Positions 46,791 through 56,277 of a stretch of 64,000 bases of DNA are shown in pieces. The first letter of the stretch is position 1, and the number at the start of each line of letters is the position of its first letter. Position numbers and translations under genes: made by a program. The notes under the pieces were generated by a model that searched no databases, was not told where the DNA came from, and saw nothing but the letters and a program-made list of their open reading frames with translations. This DNA comes from Bradyrhizobium sp. ISRA430 (lineage in GTDB: Bacteria > Pseudomonadota > Alphaproteobacteria > Rhizobiales > Xanthobacteraceae), in the NCBI RefSeq assembly GCF_029909975.1, contig NZ_CP094516.1, positions 3,162,001 through 3,226,000 on the forward strand, given 5' to 3'.

Positions 46791-46982
46791 ATGACACTTT
46801 TAATACAGCCAACGCCAAAGCGTCACACTGCGCCGCCGTGGAGTACTGAGGAAATCGAGCAGCTACGGTGCCTCATCCTGGAAGGTAAGAGCGTGCATGC
46901 GGTCTCAAGGCGCCTTCGACGAACGCCACAAGCCATAAGAAAAGTTGCAAGCAGACTAAAGCTTCCGCTTCGGATCATCTGA
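46791..46982 (+). CDS. Small HTH/SANT-like DNA-binding protein
   Basis: A 63-aa protein. Residues 16-60 (WSTEEIEQLRCLILEGKSVHAVSRRL, then RTPQAIRKVASRLKLPL) fit a homeodomain-like three-helix fold in which the second half reads as a helix-turn-helix. A perfect GGAGGGAG lies 4 bases before the ATG. Such short proteins are frequent in rhizobial genomes but their targets are unknown. It stands alone, next to the IS256-type element. Confidence 0.7.
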   Translation: MTLLIQPTPKRHTAPPWSTEEIEQLRCLILEGKSVHAVSRRLRRTPQAIRKVASRLKLPLRII

Positions 46983-47233
46983 GCTTCAGTAACCGCTTCC
47001 ATCCTTCATCCTCGTTCATCGCGCGACCGACGGAGAAACCCTTGGCGCGATGCAGCGCGCAGCGAACGGGATCAAGCTCCTTGCAGTGGGCGCGCTTCGC
47101 TGCGCGGGAGCCCTTCGAACTCAAGCCGAATTTACGTACCTTGGGCGGGATTGGCGCAATTACCCGCCTTGCTCGTCCATCGGGAAGACGAACATCCAGG
47201 GTCGTGTCCCCAGTGATGGTGTAGCTCGGTAGA

Positions 47234-47314
47234 GCAAAGCCGTCCGCACGCGCGCCCTACAATAGCGCCGTAGCGGGCGGACGGCTTTGCGGTGGTCACC
47301 GGCGATTCGCCGGT
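47234..47314 (+). terminator. Stem-loops upstream of the IS256-type transposase
   Basis: GCAAAGCCGTCCGC at 47234-47247 and its exact complement at 47277-47290 make a 14-bp stem. It is followed at 47298-47314 by ACCGGCG-att-CGCCGGT. Such hairpins at IS ends often block read-through transcription into the transposase gene. No U-run follows, so a strict terminator is not proven. Confidence 0.4.
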
Positions 47315-48102
47315 AGGGTCGGGTTGCTGACACCAACCTGATTCGAGGAACCACCGATGACCGACGAGATGATGAACCTGCGGACGCTCGTGGAGAAGAC
47401 CCCTGATGCGGATCTGCTGCGCGAGATGATCGGCTTTGCCGCCCAGCGCCTGATGGAGCTGGAAGTGGAAAGCCAGACCGGAGCCGCCTATGGCGAGAAG
47501 AGCCCCGAGCGCCTGGCCCAGCGCAACGGCTACCGCGACCGCATTTGGGAGACCCGCGCCGGCGCGGTCGAACTGCGCATCCCCAAGCTGCGCAAGGGCT
47601 CCTACTTCCCCGGCTTCCTGGAGCCCCGTCGCATGGCCGAGAAGGCGCTTACCGCGGTGGTGCAGGAAGCCTACGTGCAGGGCGTCTCGACCCGCTCGGT
47701 CGACGATCTCGTGCAGGCCATGGGCATGAGCGGCATCTCCAAGAGCCAGGTGAGCCGGCTCTGCGCCGAGATCGACGATAAGGTGAAGGCGTTCCTCGCC
47801 CGTCCGATCGAGGGCGACTGGCCGTATTTGTGGATCGACGCCACCTACGTGAAGGTGCGCCAGCAGGGCCGCATCGTCTCGGTCGCGGTGATTGTCGCGG
47901 TCGGCGTCAACAGTGACGGCCGGCGCGAAGTTCTCGGCATGGATATTGGCCCGTCCGAGGCCGAGACGTTCTGGACCGCGTTCCTGCGCAAGCTCGCGCG
48001 CCGCGGCCTACGCGGCGTCAAGCTGGTCGTGTCTGATGCCCATGAGGGCATCAAGGCCACCGTCGCCAAGGTGCTCAACGCCTCCTGGCAGCGTTGCCGC
48101 GT

Positions 48103-49614
48103 GGGGTCGTTGAAAAAGCTGCAATTGGCTGATTTCGTTTTCGTCGGCGATTCGCGATCGGCGGAGCAAACGAGATGCTGGGGCGCAAGGAGCGGGATCA
48201 GTTGGAGCTCTTCATCACTGGCTCGCTCAAACAGCTCGTCCCAGATGAGCACGTGCTGGCGCGGGTCGATCGTGTGCTCGACCTATCTTGGCTAAGGGAA
48301 GAGGTCTCCGACTGCTATTGCGCGAACGACGGTCGGCCAGGCATCGATCCAGAAGCCGCGGTACGCCTGATGCTCGCGGGTCTGCTCACCGGCATCGTAC
48401 ACGATCGCAAGCTGATGCGTGAGGCTCAGGTCAACATCGCCATTCGCTGGTTTGCTGGTTATGGCCTGCACGAGCAGCTACCGCACCATTCCAGCCTGAC
48501 GCGCATCCGCCAGCGCTGGGGCGAAGAGCGATTCCGTAGGATCTTTAAACGCACGGTCGAGGCCTGCCTGAAGGCCAAGATCGCAACAGCCGAAGTGGTT
48601 CACATCGATGCGTCGCTGATCCGCGCCAACGTGAGTTGGGACAGCCTCACCGAGCAGCATGTGGTGGATGTGCTGAGCGAGAATCAAAGCGAAGATGAAA
48701 GCGAGGCTGAGAGGAAGGGCCGGCAAAGCGGCAAGTACAAGAAGATCTGCACCACCGATCCGGATGCGACAATGGCCACCAATGCCCGAAACCGGCGGCT
48801 GGAGCCCGCTTACAAGCAGCACACTGCCGTCGATGACAAGGTCGGCGTTATTCTGGACGTCGCGGTCACGACTGGACAAACGAACGAAGGGGAGATGATC
48901 GAGCCGCAAGTCGATGAGGTTGAAGCGATTGCGGGCATCGACATCAAGGTGGTCACCGCCGACGCGGGATATGCCTACGCTAAAGTCTACGGTGCGCTCG
49001 AGCGGCGCGGCATCGATGCCCTGATCCCAGCTAAAGCCGAACCAATCAAGAGTCGCGTACCGCTCAGACGCTTCCGGTACGACGCCAAGAACGACATCTT
49101 GAAGTGCCCGCGAGGACGTATCTTGCGCCCCGCGCGGCCCATCAAGCACGGCCGTTTCTTTTACTCGAAGGCGAAGGATTGCGCCCGGTGTCCGCTCAAG
49201 GGCGATTGCCTATCCAAAGGGCGAGTTAACAAAGCGGTCGTTGTCGGTGACGATTATCCGGCACTGCTCCGCGCCCGCCGCCGTCGCGAGCGATGGAGTA
49301 AGCAGGATCGACGGCTCTATCAACGCCATCGCTGGCGCTCAGAGGGCTTCCACGGCGAAGCCAAAACCTGGCACGGACTAGCGCGCGCCATACGGCGCGG
49401 TCTACCGAACATGAAGATCCAAGCCTACCTGACGGCCGCCGCCATCAATCTGAAGCGGCTGGCAGCCGCTCTGCTTGCGCTTATTCTGCCTTGGATTGTC
49501 CTCATAGTGCGTTTGCGGCTTCAGATCGCCCCGTAGCGGGTTTTGATGCGAGGGCCACGACGGGGCCGGTCGCTGCATCGCGCGAAATCTATTGGCCACT
49601 TCTTCAACGACCCC
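48103..49614 (+). mobile_element. IS1182-type element inside the IS256-type transposase gene
   Basis: The ends GGGGTCGTTGAAAAAG (48103-48118) and the complement of CTTCTTCAACGACCCC (49599-49614) match at 15 of 16 positions. A direct repeat CGCGT at 48098-48102 and 49615-49619 is the target duplication. At 1512 bp with a single transposase gene it looks intact and recent. Confidence 0.88.
48175..49536 (+). CDS. IS1182 family transposase
   Basis: A 453-aa DDE transposase. The N-terminal DUF772-type domain reads [21 protein letters not shown], then [21 protein letters not shown] and [16 protein letters not shown]. Catalytic Asp candidates lie in [14 protein letters not shown] and [13 protein letters not shown], and the Glu in [17 protein letters not shown] Cys-rich insert ([10 protein letters not shown]) is typical of IS1182. 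Length and frame are intact, so it is probably functional. Confidence 0.92.
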   Translation: MLGRKERDQLELFITGSLKQLVPDEHVLARVDRVLDLSWLREEVSDCYCANDGRPGIDPEAAVRLMLAGLLTGIVHDRKLMREAQVNIAIRWFAGYGLHEQLPHHSSLTRIRQRWGEERFRRIFKRTVEACLKAKIATAEVVHIDASLIRANVSWDSLTEQHVVDVLSENQSEDESEAERKGRQSGKYKKICTTDPDATMATNARNRRLEPAYKQHTAVDDKVGVILDVAVTTGQTNEGEMIEPQVDEVEAIAGIDIKVVTADAGYAYAKVYGALERRGIDALIPAKAEPIKSRVPLRRFRYDAKNDILKCPRGRILRPARPIKHGRFFYSKAKDCARCPLKGDCLSKGRVNKAVVVGDDYPALLRARRRRERWSKQDRRLYQRHRWRSEGFHGEAKTWHGLARAIRRGLPNMKIQAYLTAAAINLKRLAAALLALILPWIVLIVRLRLQIAP

Positions 49615-50139
49615 CGCGTCCACTTCATGCGCAACGCGCTCGCGCATGCCGGCAAGAGCGGCCGGCGTGTCGTCTCCGCCTTCATCGCCACCGCGTTTGC
49701 CCAGGACGATGCCGAGGCCGCAAAGACCCAATGGCGAAAGGTCGCCGACCAGCTCCGCCCCAAGCTCCCCAAGCTCGCCGGCTTCCTCGACGAGGCCGAG
49801 ACCGATGTGCTCGCCTACATGACCTTCCCGCCCCAGCATCGGACCAAGCTGCACTCGACCAACCCGATCGAGCGCCTCAACGGCGAGATCAAGCGCCGCA
49901 CCGAGGTGGTCGGCATCTTCCCCAATGAGGACGCCATCGTTCGCCTCGTCGGTGCGATCCTGCTCGAGCAGAATGATGAATGGGCCGTCCAGCGCGCCCG
50001 CTACATGACGCTGGAAACCATCGCGCCGTTGAGCGATGATCCCGCCGTCAGCTTCCCGGCAATCGCCAGCTGACCTGTCCGGCCCTCGCCGGCGAACGCG
50101 GTGTCCCACCGCCAGTTACACCACGCCTAGGGACACGAT

Positions 50140-50680
50140 CACATCCAGCCGTTCGACCGTTCCGGCCCAACTGATTTCCGCCCCAATCTGTCAGACTCTC
50201 CGGTTCTTGCGGAGTAGGCTTTGATGCCGCACCTCGACCGGCTCGTAGCAATTGTCGGAGCGTGTAGTCGCTCGATGGCTCCCTGAGACCCGCGCCGTTC
50301 CCGACTTCACAATGACGTGTTGGCAGAGAGAATCCAGGCCGAGCGGCCTAAGCCTGTGTGCGGAAAGGCGAAGGTGGAACGCCTCTTTATGGGGCACACT
50401 GCTCGTTTGGCCAATGAAGTTTGCCTAATCCGCCGGAGTTCACCGCGACTGTCGCGGCCCTGGCCAAGCCATTTTGCATACTTCCAGGCACAAGCTGCAT
50501 GAACTGAATTCAGTCGAAGCCATACCAATGGTTGTGAGCCGAGATCACGGCACGTTATGACCAGGAAACGACCGGGCAGACGCGGACTAGCTGAACGGGC
50601 TCTTTTTTGGTACCGGCCCGCTATCCTGTCGCTTTGCGTATGTCCTGGGACTTTTCCATCGATGAACGCCGGGAGGCACT
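50140..50680. other. Intergenic region between IS256-type element and csp
   Basis: No gene recognised. The short frames at 50191-50528 lack ribosome binding sites. The last 100 bp should hold the promoter and leader of the cold-shock gene. Confidence 0.4.
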
Positions 50681-50905
50681 TTGGCGATTGGATCTGTGGT
50701 TTGGTTTAATAGATTTAAGGGTTACGGGTTCATAAGACCCGATGGCGGAGGCAAGGACGTATTTGTTCACATGTCGGCCGTTGAGCAAGCAGGCCTTGAG
50801 ACGTTAGTCGAGGGGCAAAGGCTGAGCTATGAACTCGTGTCAGTTTCTGGGAAGATGACTGCTGGTCATCTGCGGATCAGCACGACTGACCTCTCAAAGG
50901 GATGA
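50681..50905 (+). CDS. Cold-shock protein (CspA family)
   Basis: A 74-aa single OB-fold protein with RNP1 (KGYGFIRP) and RNP2 (VFVHMSAV). It binds single-stranded nucleic acid and melts RNA structure. A TTG start at 50681 is required to give the family start MAIGxVxWFN, with GGGAGG 5-6 bases upstream. It differs from housekeeping Csp in WFNRFKGYG instead of WFNxxKGFG and may be one of several paralogues. Confidence 0.93.
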   Translation: MAIGSVVWFNRFKGYGFIRPDGGGKDVFVHMSAVEQAGLETLVEGQRLSYELVSVSGKMTAGHLRISTTDLSKG

Positions 50906-50990
50906 AGAGATTTTGAGCCTTCGGCGCCACCCGATTTCTGGTCTGCGCCACCCATGCACAGTCCCCGCCGCGCCGTTTGCAGTCCTGGTA

Positions 50991-51740
50991 TCACGTCCCG
51001 CCATGCGGGGCTCCGAAATTCCCGATCATGTCATTGCAACGCCCAATCAGATCTGTCAATTCGTCGCGGTGCTTCACTAGAAAGTCGGCAATTCCGGCAG
51101 CGACCGTTCGCATCATTGCATCAATCTGGCTCAACAGCTCGCGCCGGGCCGTCTCATAGTGATCCGAGAAGGGGCGAGCGACGTCGGACCATTCGCTCGC
51201 CACTCTCATTGACTCAAAGATGGGCGGTTCCGATTGTGGGGCAACTGCGTACCAGCGATCCGATCGCGCGCCTCGATCGCCGCCTTTTCGACTGGCGCTG
51301 CCGCCAGCCGAAGGAGCGATTGCTCGCTCGACATCGATAGAAAGCAGCTCCAGCGTTTCGTTGTGAAGACGGTCAATCTCCAAAATCAATTGATCGTACA
51401 TGCCGCTCAGCCGTGTGAGCTGCGACCACGCAAGTCTCAAATGTTGGTAGTGCGACAACTCGCCTTGAGCCCACGGATATCCGCGCGCGACAATCTGGCA
51501 GGCAATCAGGTCGCCGTATACGGTCCGCAACTCCAGAAGTGCACGCACTTCCGCCTTTAGGCGCTGATGGACGGTCGCGATTCCCGCCCTCGCTCCGTCC
51601 GGTACGAATTCGAATGAAGGGTCGGAGGAGCTCATCAGATTGGCACCGGCCAGGTCGACAATCGTCGCGATCCGCCGGTCAATTTCGCTTACGGTTGGCT
51701 CGTCCACCCTGGTCATATCCCCAAATTCCAGCAACGCCAT
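50991..51740 (-). CDS. Hypothetical helical protein
   Basis: A 249-aa protein that I do not recognise. It is largely helical and lacks a signal peptide or membrane segment. The region about 55-140 (KAEVRALLELRTVYGDLIACQIVARG, then LRLAWSQLTRLSGMYDQLILEIDRLH) and 190-235 look like amphipathic helices that could form a coiled coil, separated by a flexible GSASRKGGDRGARS linker. There is no operon partner. Codon use fits a real gene, though the start could be the second ATG 8 codons later (51716). Confidence 0.55.
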   Translation of the reverse strand: MALLEFGDMTRVDEPTVSEIDRRIATIVDLAGANLMSSSDPSFEFVPDGARAGIATVHQRLKAEVRALLELRTVYGDLIACQIVARGYPWAQGELSHYQHLRLAWSQLTRLSGMYDQLILEIDRLHNETLELLSIDVERAIAPSAGGSASRKGGDRGARSDRWYAVAPQSEPPIFESMRVASEWSDVARPFSDHYETARRELLSQIDAMMRTVAAGIADFLVKHRDELTDLIGRCNDMIGNFGAPHGGT

Positions 51741-52139
51741 GGCCGCCCCGGCGGTCTGAACCGTCCCTTCGCGGGCGCGCCAATCCCGATCCGGAGCCTC
51801 TCAGCCTTCAGCCGTTTTCGGAAGCCTAATTTGTGCTCAGAATCAAGGCAGGGGTGGGATATCAAGCTCGCGGCGCTGGGAGGGGACGGGGCACACGGCC
51901 GCGAAGCTGCTGTTTTGCAAACGCTCACTAGGGCACATGGGCGTGGATGCGGCGGGCCCCGTCAAGTCGAACAGGGAGCGGCTGAAGCCTCCCGCCTCTC
52001 GGGGGAAATGATCGCAAGCCGCGTCCGGGGAGACCGCCCCCAGTGCGTTGACGAACCGATGGCCGCAAATGGCGAGACACCGAGAGGATCAGGGGAGTCG
52101 TCGTTCGCCTGTGCCGGCGGTTGCCGAGTGTTTTCGCGA
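51741..52139. other. Intergenic region
   Basis: GC-rich spacer between the hypothetical gene and the first glycosyltransferase. No gene is supported; the long plus-strand frame from 51831 runs antisense through the glycosyltransferase gene and is a shadow. Confidence 0.5.
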
Positions 52140-53420
52140 CTATTTCAGTTTCACCTCTGCCGGCGGTGCTCCAGCGAGCGGCTTTGTCAGGCTGTCGTTG
52201 ACGCTGCGTGGAAGGCCGTAGCGACCGGCTACCGGCTTCGCAAACCCCAGTTGTTGCACACTTCTGCTTGCCCCGCCCGACCGTGCAATATTACCCTGTG
52301 GCCGTGTCCGACCCAGCAGATCGTCATACACCTTCAGCGTTCTCCGGGCGATGTCGGACCAATCGTAGCGCAAGGCACTCTCGCGGCGCACGGCTTCACG
52401 ATCCTCCGCGTAACGTGCAACTGTCAGCGCCGAAAGCTTTGTGCTCATCTCCTCGCAATTCCCGACCCGGAAAATGTGCTCGGGATCGCTTACGACCTCG
52501 AGGTTGGGAGCAATATCACTCACCAGCACCGGCAGGCCGTAGCTGAGCGCTTCCAGCAACACGATGGGCAGCCCCTCATGGGACGAGGGCAACACGAACA
52601 GCGCGGCGTGAGCATAGAGTTGTCGCAGCGCGTCGCCGGTCTGGAAGCCCGTCATAACGACATTCCGGTGGCCGGCAGCCTCTCGAACCAGCCGATCTGC
52701 GTATTCGTTCTGGTGATCGATCCTGCCAACAATGGCCAACTTCCATCCCGGCAGCGCCGCGGCCGTAAAGGCACGCAAGAGATCGAGCTGCCGCTTCTCG
52801 GGAACCAGTCGACCGACGGTCAACACGTATCGTCCTGGCTCCAATCCGAGCTCGACGGCCTTTTCACTCTGTTGCGGAATATCCGCAAACACGACGCCGT
52901 TCGGTATCACCTCACAAGGCTTGCCATACTTGGACCCAATGAGATCGCCTATGCTGCGGCTGACAGCGATGCGTTTGTTGGCGTAACGCATCCCCATCGC
53001 TTCCCCGATCCTGAGCACCATGCGCGCCGCCCAACCCCATTTCTCCCGGTTGTAGTCCTCGCCGTGATGGGTAACAACCACCCGCAGGCCGATGGCGCGC
53101 AACAATGGAGTTACGATTGCCGGCCCTATGCCGTGAATGTGCACGACGCCCGGTCTTCGAACCGCCGCGACGATCGCACAAATCACGGAGTGAAGCAGCG
53201 TTTCGAAATACTTGTTGGGTACGGTCCACAGCCGCAGTATTCGGACGCCCTTCCATGTCTTGACCGTACTCGGCTGGACGTAAGGGGACCGCATACACAC
53301 CGTCACTCTTCTACCGAGTTCGACCACCCGTGGCGCGAGATTCTCTGCGTGCGTTTCGATACCACCCTGAACTTGCGGGAAACCTCGGAAGCCGAACATA
53401 TAGATTTCACGCCTGCTCAT
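52140..53420 (-). CDS. Glycosyltransferase family 4 protein
   Basis: A 426-aa GT-B enzyme. The N-terminal acceptor domain starts with GFRGFPQVQGGIETHAENLAPRV, and the C-terminal donor domain carries TVGRLVPEKRQLDLL and the nucleotide-sugar-binding Glu pair in PSSHEGLPIVLLEALSYGLPVL. It probably adds a sugar to a lipid-linked polysaccharide precursor at the inner membrane face. The ATG at 53420 has GGAGGAA 7 bases upstream. It is downstream of the radical SAM gene (20 bp gap). Confidence 0.92.
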   Translation of the reverse strand: MSRREIYMFGFRGFPQVQGGIETHAENLAPRVVELGRRVTVCMRSPYVQPSTVKTWKGVRILRLWTVPNKYFETLLHSVICAIVAAVRRPGVVHIHGIGPAIVTPLLRAIGLRVVVTHHGEDYNREKWGWAARMVLRIGEAMGMRYANKRIAVSRSIGDLIGSKYGKPCEVIPNGVVFADIPQQSEKAVELGLEPGRYVLTVGRLVPEKRQLDLLRAFTAAALPGWKLAIVGRIDHQNEYADRLVREAAGHRNVVMTGFQTGDALRQLYAHAALFVLPSSHEGLPIVLLEALSYGLPVLVSDIAPNLEVVSDPEHIFRVGNCEEMSTKLSALTVARYAEDREAVRRESALRYDWSDIARRTLKVYDDLLGRTRPQGNIARSGGASRSVQQLGFAKPVAGRYGLPRSVNDSLTKPLAGAPPAEVKLK

Positions 53421-53439
53421 CTGGATTTCCTCCACAAAT

Positions 53440-54573
53440 CTAATTGTTCATGAAAGTTCGCAACGGATAATGTTCGTCGGGAGTGATGCGTCCTTTGACC
53501 AGCCGTGCTTTGACGTTCTTGGCCAAGAAGGACGTTCTTGGGACGTGCGGAGATGGCCTCACGTCGGAGTAATCTATGTAACTGTCAAAGCAGATGCTCT
53601 TGCCGATCGACACCTTCAGCTTGTTCTTGAAGACCCAGAGCAGCGGGCCGGCTTTTGGCAACTGAGGAACGAGATTGGATCGCATGGCAGTTCGTGCCGT
53701 GGTCACCATCCAGCAATTCTGACCGCAGCCTGCGACTTTCTTGCGTGTCTGCTGCGCCACTTCGCTCTTCATGATCTCGTCCCACGACTGTCGTGCAAGA
53801 TTGCCCATCGGAAGATCGGAGCGGACGTTGCATGCCCATACGTCGGACCAAGGATCGATGAACGCGAAGTCCTTACCTGCGCTACAGGGTATCAACCGGT
53901 CGTGCCCGAGGATCTTCTCGATCAAACCGAGGTTCAGGTAGGCTCTAAACCAGTTCTTTGGCTTCGGACTGCGCAGCATCGCCGAGATCAGTCCTTCGAC
54001 CTTTCGCGCGACGGATTTCCGATCATAGAAATAGTTGTCGTTCTTGTAGAACTGCCAGGCATTGTGGAGCGTGGAAGTTGCAAGCTCAAACCGCTCCTTG
54101 CGGGCGAACTCGTAGACATCGACGAGCTGATCGACATTTTCGTCCTGAATGACCATCGCAAAGCCGAGATCGGTGCCACCCGCCTCGCGAAGCATGCGCA
54201 GTCCCGCGACCTTGGTGCTATAGCCATCCTTCTCGCCGCGGATCCTGTCGCTCGTCTCCTGATCGCCCTCCAGCGAAAAGCGCACCTTGATATTCGGATA
54301 CTTCCTGATGATCGGAACCAGACGCTCTGGGTGAAGACCATTCGACGAGATCTCTGTCACTCTTGCCTTGGGATAGAGAATATCGATCATTTCCCCGAGG
54401 TCTTTGCGAAGCGTCGGTTCACCGCCTGACACATTGAGGTTGTCGAATCCGGCAGGAAGTTTCGATAGCGTCTCGAGCGACACCTCTTCCCTGGGCTCGG
54501 TCGGGTTCTGCCAGATGTAGCACATCTGGCACTTTGAGTTGCAGCGGAACGTCGAAATGACAGTAAGGTCCAT
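53440..54573 (-). CDS. Radical SAM protein in a polysaccharide gene cluster
   Basis: A 377-aa protein with the [4Fe-4S]-binding CxxxCxxC at about residues 11-18 (FRCNSKCQMCYIW) and the SAM-contacting GGEP (NVSGGEPTLRKDL). A C-terminal Cys set (IPCSAGKD, WACNVRSD, CGQNCWM) suggests a SPASM/twitch-like auxiliary cluster. Such enzymes occur in O-antigen and capsule clusters with unknown sugar- or lipid-modifying roles; peptide modification is also possible. The ATG at 54573 follows the upstream glycosyltransferase stop by 1 bp, so they are translationally coupled. Confidence 0.85.
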   Translation of the reverse strand: MDLTVISTFRCNSKCQMCYIWQNPTEPREEVSLETLSKLPAGFDNLNVSGGEPTLRKDLGEMIDILYPKARVTEISSNGLHPERLVPIIRKYPNIKVRFSLEGDQETSDRIRGEKDGYSTKVAGLRMLREAGGTDLGFAMVIQDENVDQLVDVYEFARKERFELATSTLHNAWQFYKNDNYFYDRKSVARKVEGLISAMLRSPKPKNWFRAYLNLGLIEKILGHDRLIPCSAGKDFAFIDPWSDVWACNVRSDLPMGNLARQSWDEIMKSEVAQQTRKKVAGCGQNCWMVTTARTAMRSNLVPQLPKAGPLLWVFKNKLKVSIGKSICFDSYIDYSDVRPSPHVPRTSFLAKNVKARLVKGRITPDEHYPLRTFMNN

Positions 54574-54574
54574 T

Positions 54575-55927
54575 TTACAATCCGACTCTCTTTGAGTTCG
54601 CCGATCCAACCAGGCTTTCGTACAACGACAGCAACGCGGCACCGTGCGCCTGAAGTGAATACTCGGCCTCGACGATGCTTCGTGCACTCCGGCCGAGCGC
54701 CGCGCGTCGATTGCGATCGGCGAGAAGCGCCCTGACGCCTTCTGACAGATGAGAAGCGCTGCCAGGACGGACCAGGAGTCCCGTCGTGCCGTCCCTGACC
54801 AGCTCCGGGATTCCGCCGATACGTGACGCAACAATCGGCTTTCCGTGGGCCATCGCTTCAAGAATCGAGAGCGGATTGTTTTCGTGCCATTCCGAAGGGA
54901 CCGCGATCAGCGCCGCACCTGCGATCGTCCTCGCCAGGTCGACACCCGTCAAATGTCCTTTAAACTCTGCAGCCGGGTACTTTCGCTGAAGCTCTTCCAG
55001 CAGCGGCCCCGTACCGGCGATCACAAGCCGCCAGGCTCCGTGGTCGGCCGCATGCGCTCGGAGGAGCGTCTCAACGCCCTTTTCCGCCGACAACCGTCCG
55101 AAATAGAGCACGTACCCCTCATCGTGCGTAGCAACCTCGATACGAGAGGCGTCTATTCCGTTCGGTATATGAACCACCTTGTCTGCAGCAAACCGGCGAA
55201 CGATGGCCTGGTACATGAATCTGCTCGGCGCGATGAACTTGTCGACGCGATGGTAACTTCCCGCCAACGCGTGATAGCGCGCCTCCGCCCAGAGCAATGA
55301 GCTACGGCCGAGTGACCCGTCGGCGCAGCGTTGCGCGAGAATCGCCTCGAAGCCACCATCCGCACATCTCGTGCAAACCTTTCCATTGCTGAGCTGCGTA
55401 TAGACAGGACACACGGGCTTGTAGTCGTGAAGCGTAAGGACGACTGGAACGCCCAGCCGGGCTGCAGCCGTAATGATAGAGGGAGTGAGCTGGTGGTAGA
55501 TGTTATGGCAATGCAGGATGCTCGGATTTTCGTCCCGGATCAGACGAGTGATGTTTGCGACAGCCTCAGGCGAGTGAAGAAGGGAGAGCGCAGACTTCAG
55601 CTTGTCGCTTCGCGATGCAGTGCGGTATGATTTTTGCGATACGAAATAGGACCGAAAGCGCGACGGAACGTTTCGGTCGTCGTTCATGGAGAATTCCACT
55701 ACGTCGACGTTCCGCCTTCGCATCAGCTCCATCTCGTCGAACATGACGACTTCCGAACCGCCGTTGCGAAAGAGGAATTTATTCGCAAACAGGACTTTCA
55801 GGGTACGCCGATCCGGATGGCCGACCTGACGCAGGCTGGCGTGTTGAACATCTTGTTCGCGCCTTGATCGCTCGGTCGAAAAGGCGACTTGCCCTTCCGC
55901 GCTGAAATTGAATGAAGATTCCGTCAT
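54575..55927 (-). CDS. Glycosyltransferase family 4 protein
   Basis: A 450-aa GT-B glycosyltransferase. N-terminal NKFLFRNGGSEVVMFDEMELM, a central Cys-rich loop (PVCPVYTQLSNGKVCTRCADGGF) as seen in GT4 enzymes of capsule clusters, and a donor domain with VLYFGRLSAEKGVETLL and the Glu-containing PSEWHENNPLSILEAMAHGKPIV. The ATG at 55927 has GGGAACG upstream. The preceding 50 residues before VLFANKF are disordered. First gene of the three-gene unit GT4, radical SAM, GT4. Confidence 0.9.
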   Translation of the reverse strand: MTESSFNFSAEGQVAFSTERSRREQDVQHASLRQVGHPDRRTLKVLFANKFLFRNGGSEVVMFDEMELMRRRNVDVVEFSMNDDRNVPSRFRSYFVSQKSYRTASRSDKLKSALSLLHSPEAVANITRLIRDENPSILHCHNIYHQLTPSIITAAARLGVPVVLTLHDYKPVCPVYTQLSNGKVCTRCADGGFEAILAQRCADGSLGRSSLLWAEARYHALAGSYHRVDKFIAPSRFMYQAIVRRFAADKVVHIPNGIDASRIEVATHDEGYVLYFGRLSAEKGVETLLRAHAADHGAWRLVIAGTGPLLEELQRKYPAAEFKGHLTGVDLARTIAGAALIAVPSEWHENNPLSILEAMAHGKPIVASRIGGIPELVRDGTTGLLVRPGSASHLSEGVRALLADRNRRAALGRSARSIVEAEYSLQAHGAALLSLYESLVGSANSKRVGL

Positions 55928-56277
55928 TGCCGCGTTCCCAACCGAGAGGTCAGAACGAGCCAAACTGCGGTGCAAATGCCAAGTGCAGTTGGCTGGCGTT
56001 CGGTTGAGCGGTACGCGGCTGCTCTCGTTATGACTGTGACCATGCAAGAAATGATAAGCGACCGCCTTCTGCCAATATTGACAGCCGTCAACTCGCTTTC
56101 GAGGCGCTGCATTAAATGAGGTGATGGCCCGTTATCGCGTCGGATTGCTGCCCTAATCGGCAGATACCGGATTGCGTCTGGCGCTACGCGCAACACCGGA
56201 ACGACGCACCTCATGATGGAAATGCTCTGCTACAGAGATTGCCGGGCCGCAACTGCGTGATGCAGCGCGGGGTGCAA
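55928..56277. other. Divergent promoter region
   Basis: A 350-bp gap between the glycosyltransferase unit (minus) and the type I secretion genes (plus). No gene or clear promoter motif was identified. Confidence 0.4.

Larger units (their letters stand above)
47357..50073 (+). pseudogene. IS256 family transposase, split by insertion
   Basis: The N-terminal 249 residues (47357-48102) include [14 protein letters not shown], the first catalytic Asp ([13 protein letters not shown]) and the second ([12 protein letters not shown]). The C-terminal 150 residues resume after the inserted element at 49615 in the matching frame (VHFMRNALAHAG) and hold the Glu (TNPIERLNGEIKRR). Joining the two at the CGCGT duplication restores one frame of about 400 codons, so the gene was intact before insertion. 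It is inactive now. Confidence 0.9.
47201..50139 (+). mobile_element. IS256-type element interrupted by an IS1182-type element
   Basis: The imperfect ends contain TCGTGTCCC at 47202-47210 and its complement GGGACACGA at 50130-50138, with TGGTGTA / TACACCA further in. Without the 1512-bp insertion and its 5-bp duplication the element would be about 1.42 kb, normal for IS256. A 14-bp perfect inverted repeat and a GC-rich hairpin lie between the left end and the transposase start. Confidence 0.75.

Noticed and set aside
51831..53453. 540-codon plus-strand frame opposite the first GT4 glycosyltransferase
   Set aside because: No family motifs; the opposite strand has complete GT4 motifs and a strong ribosome binding site.
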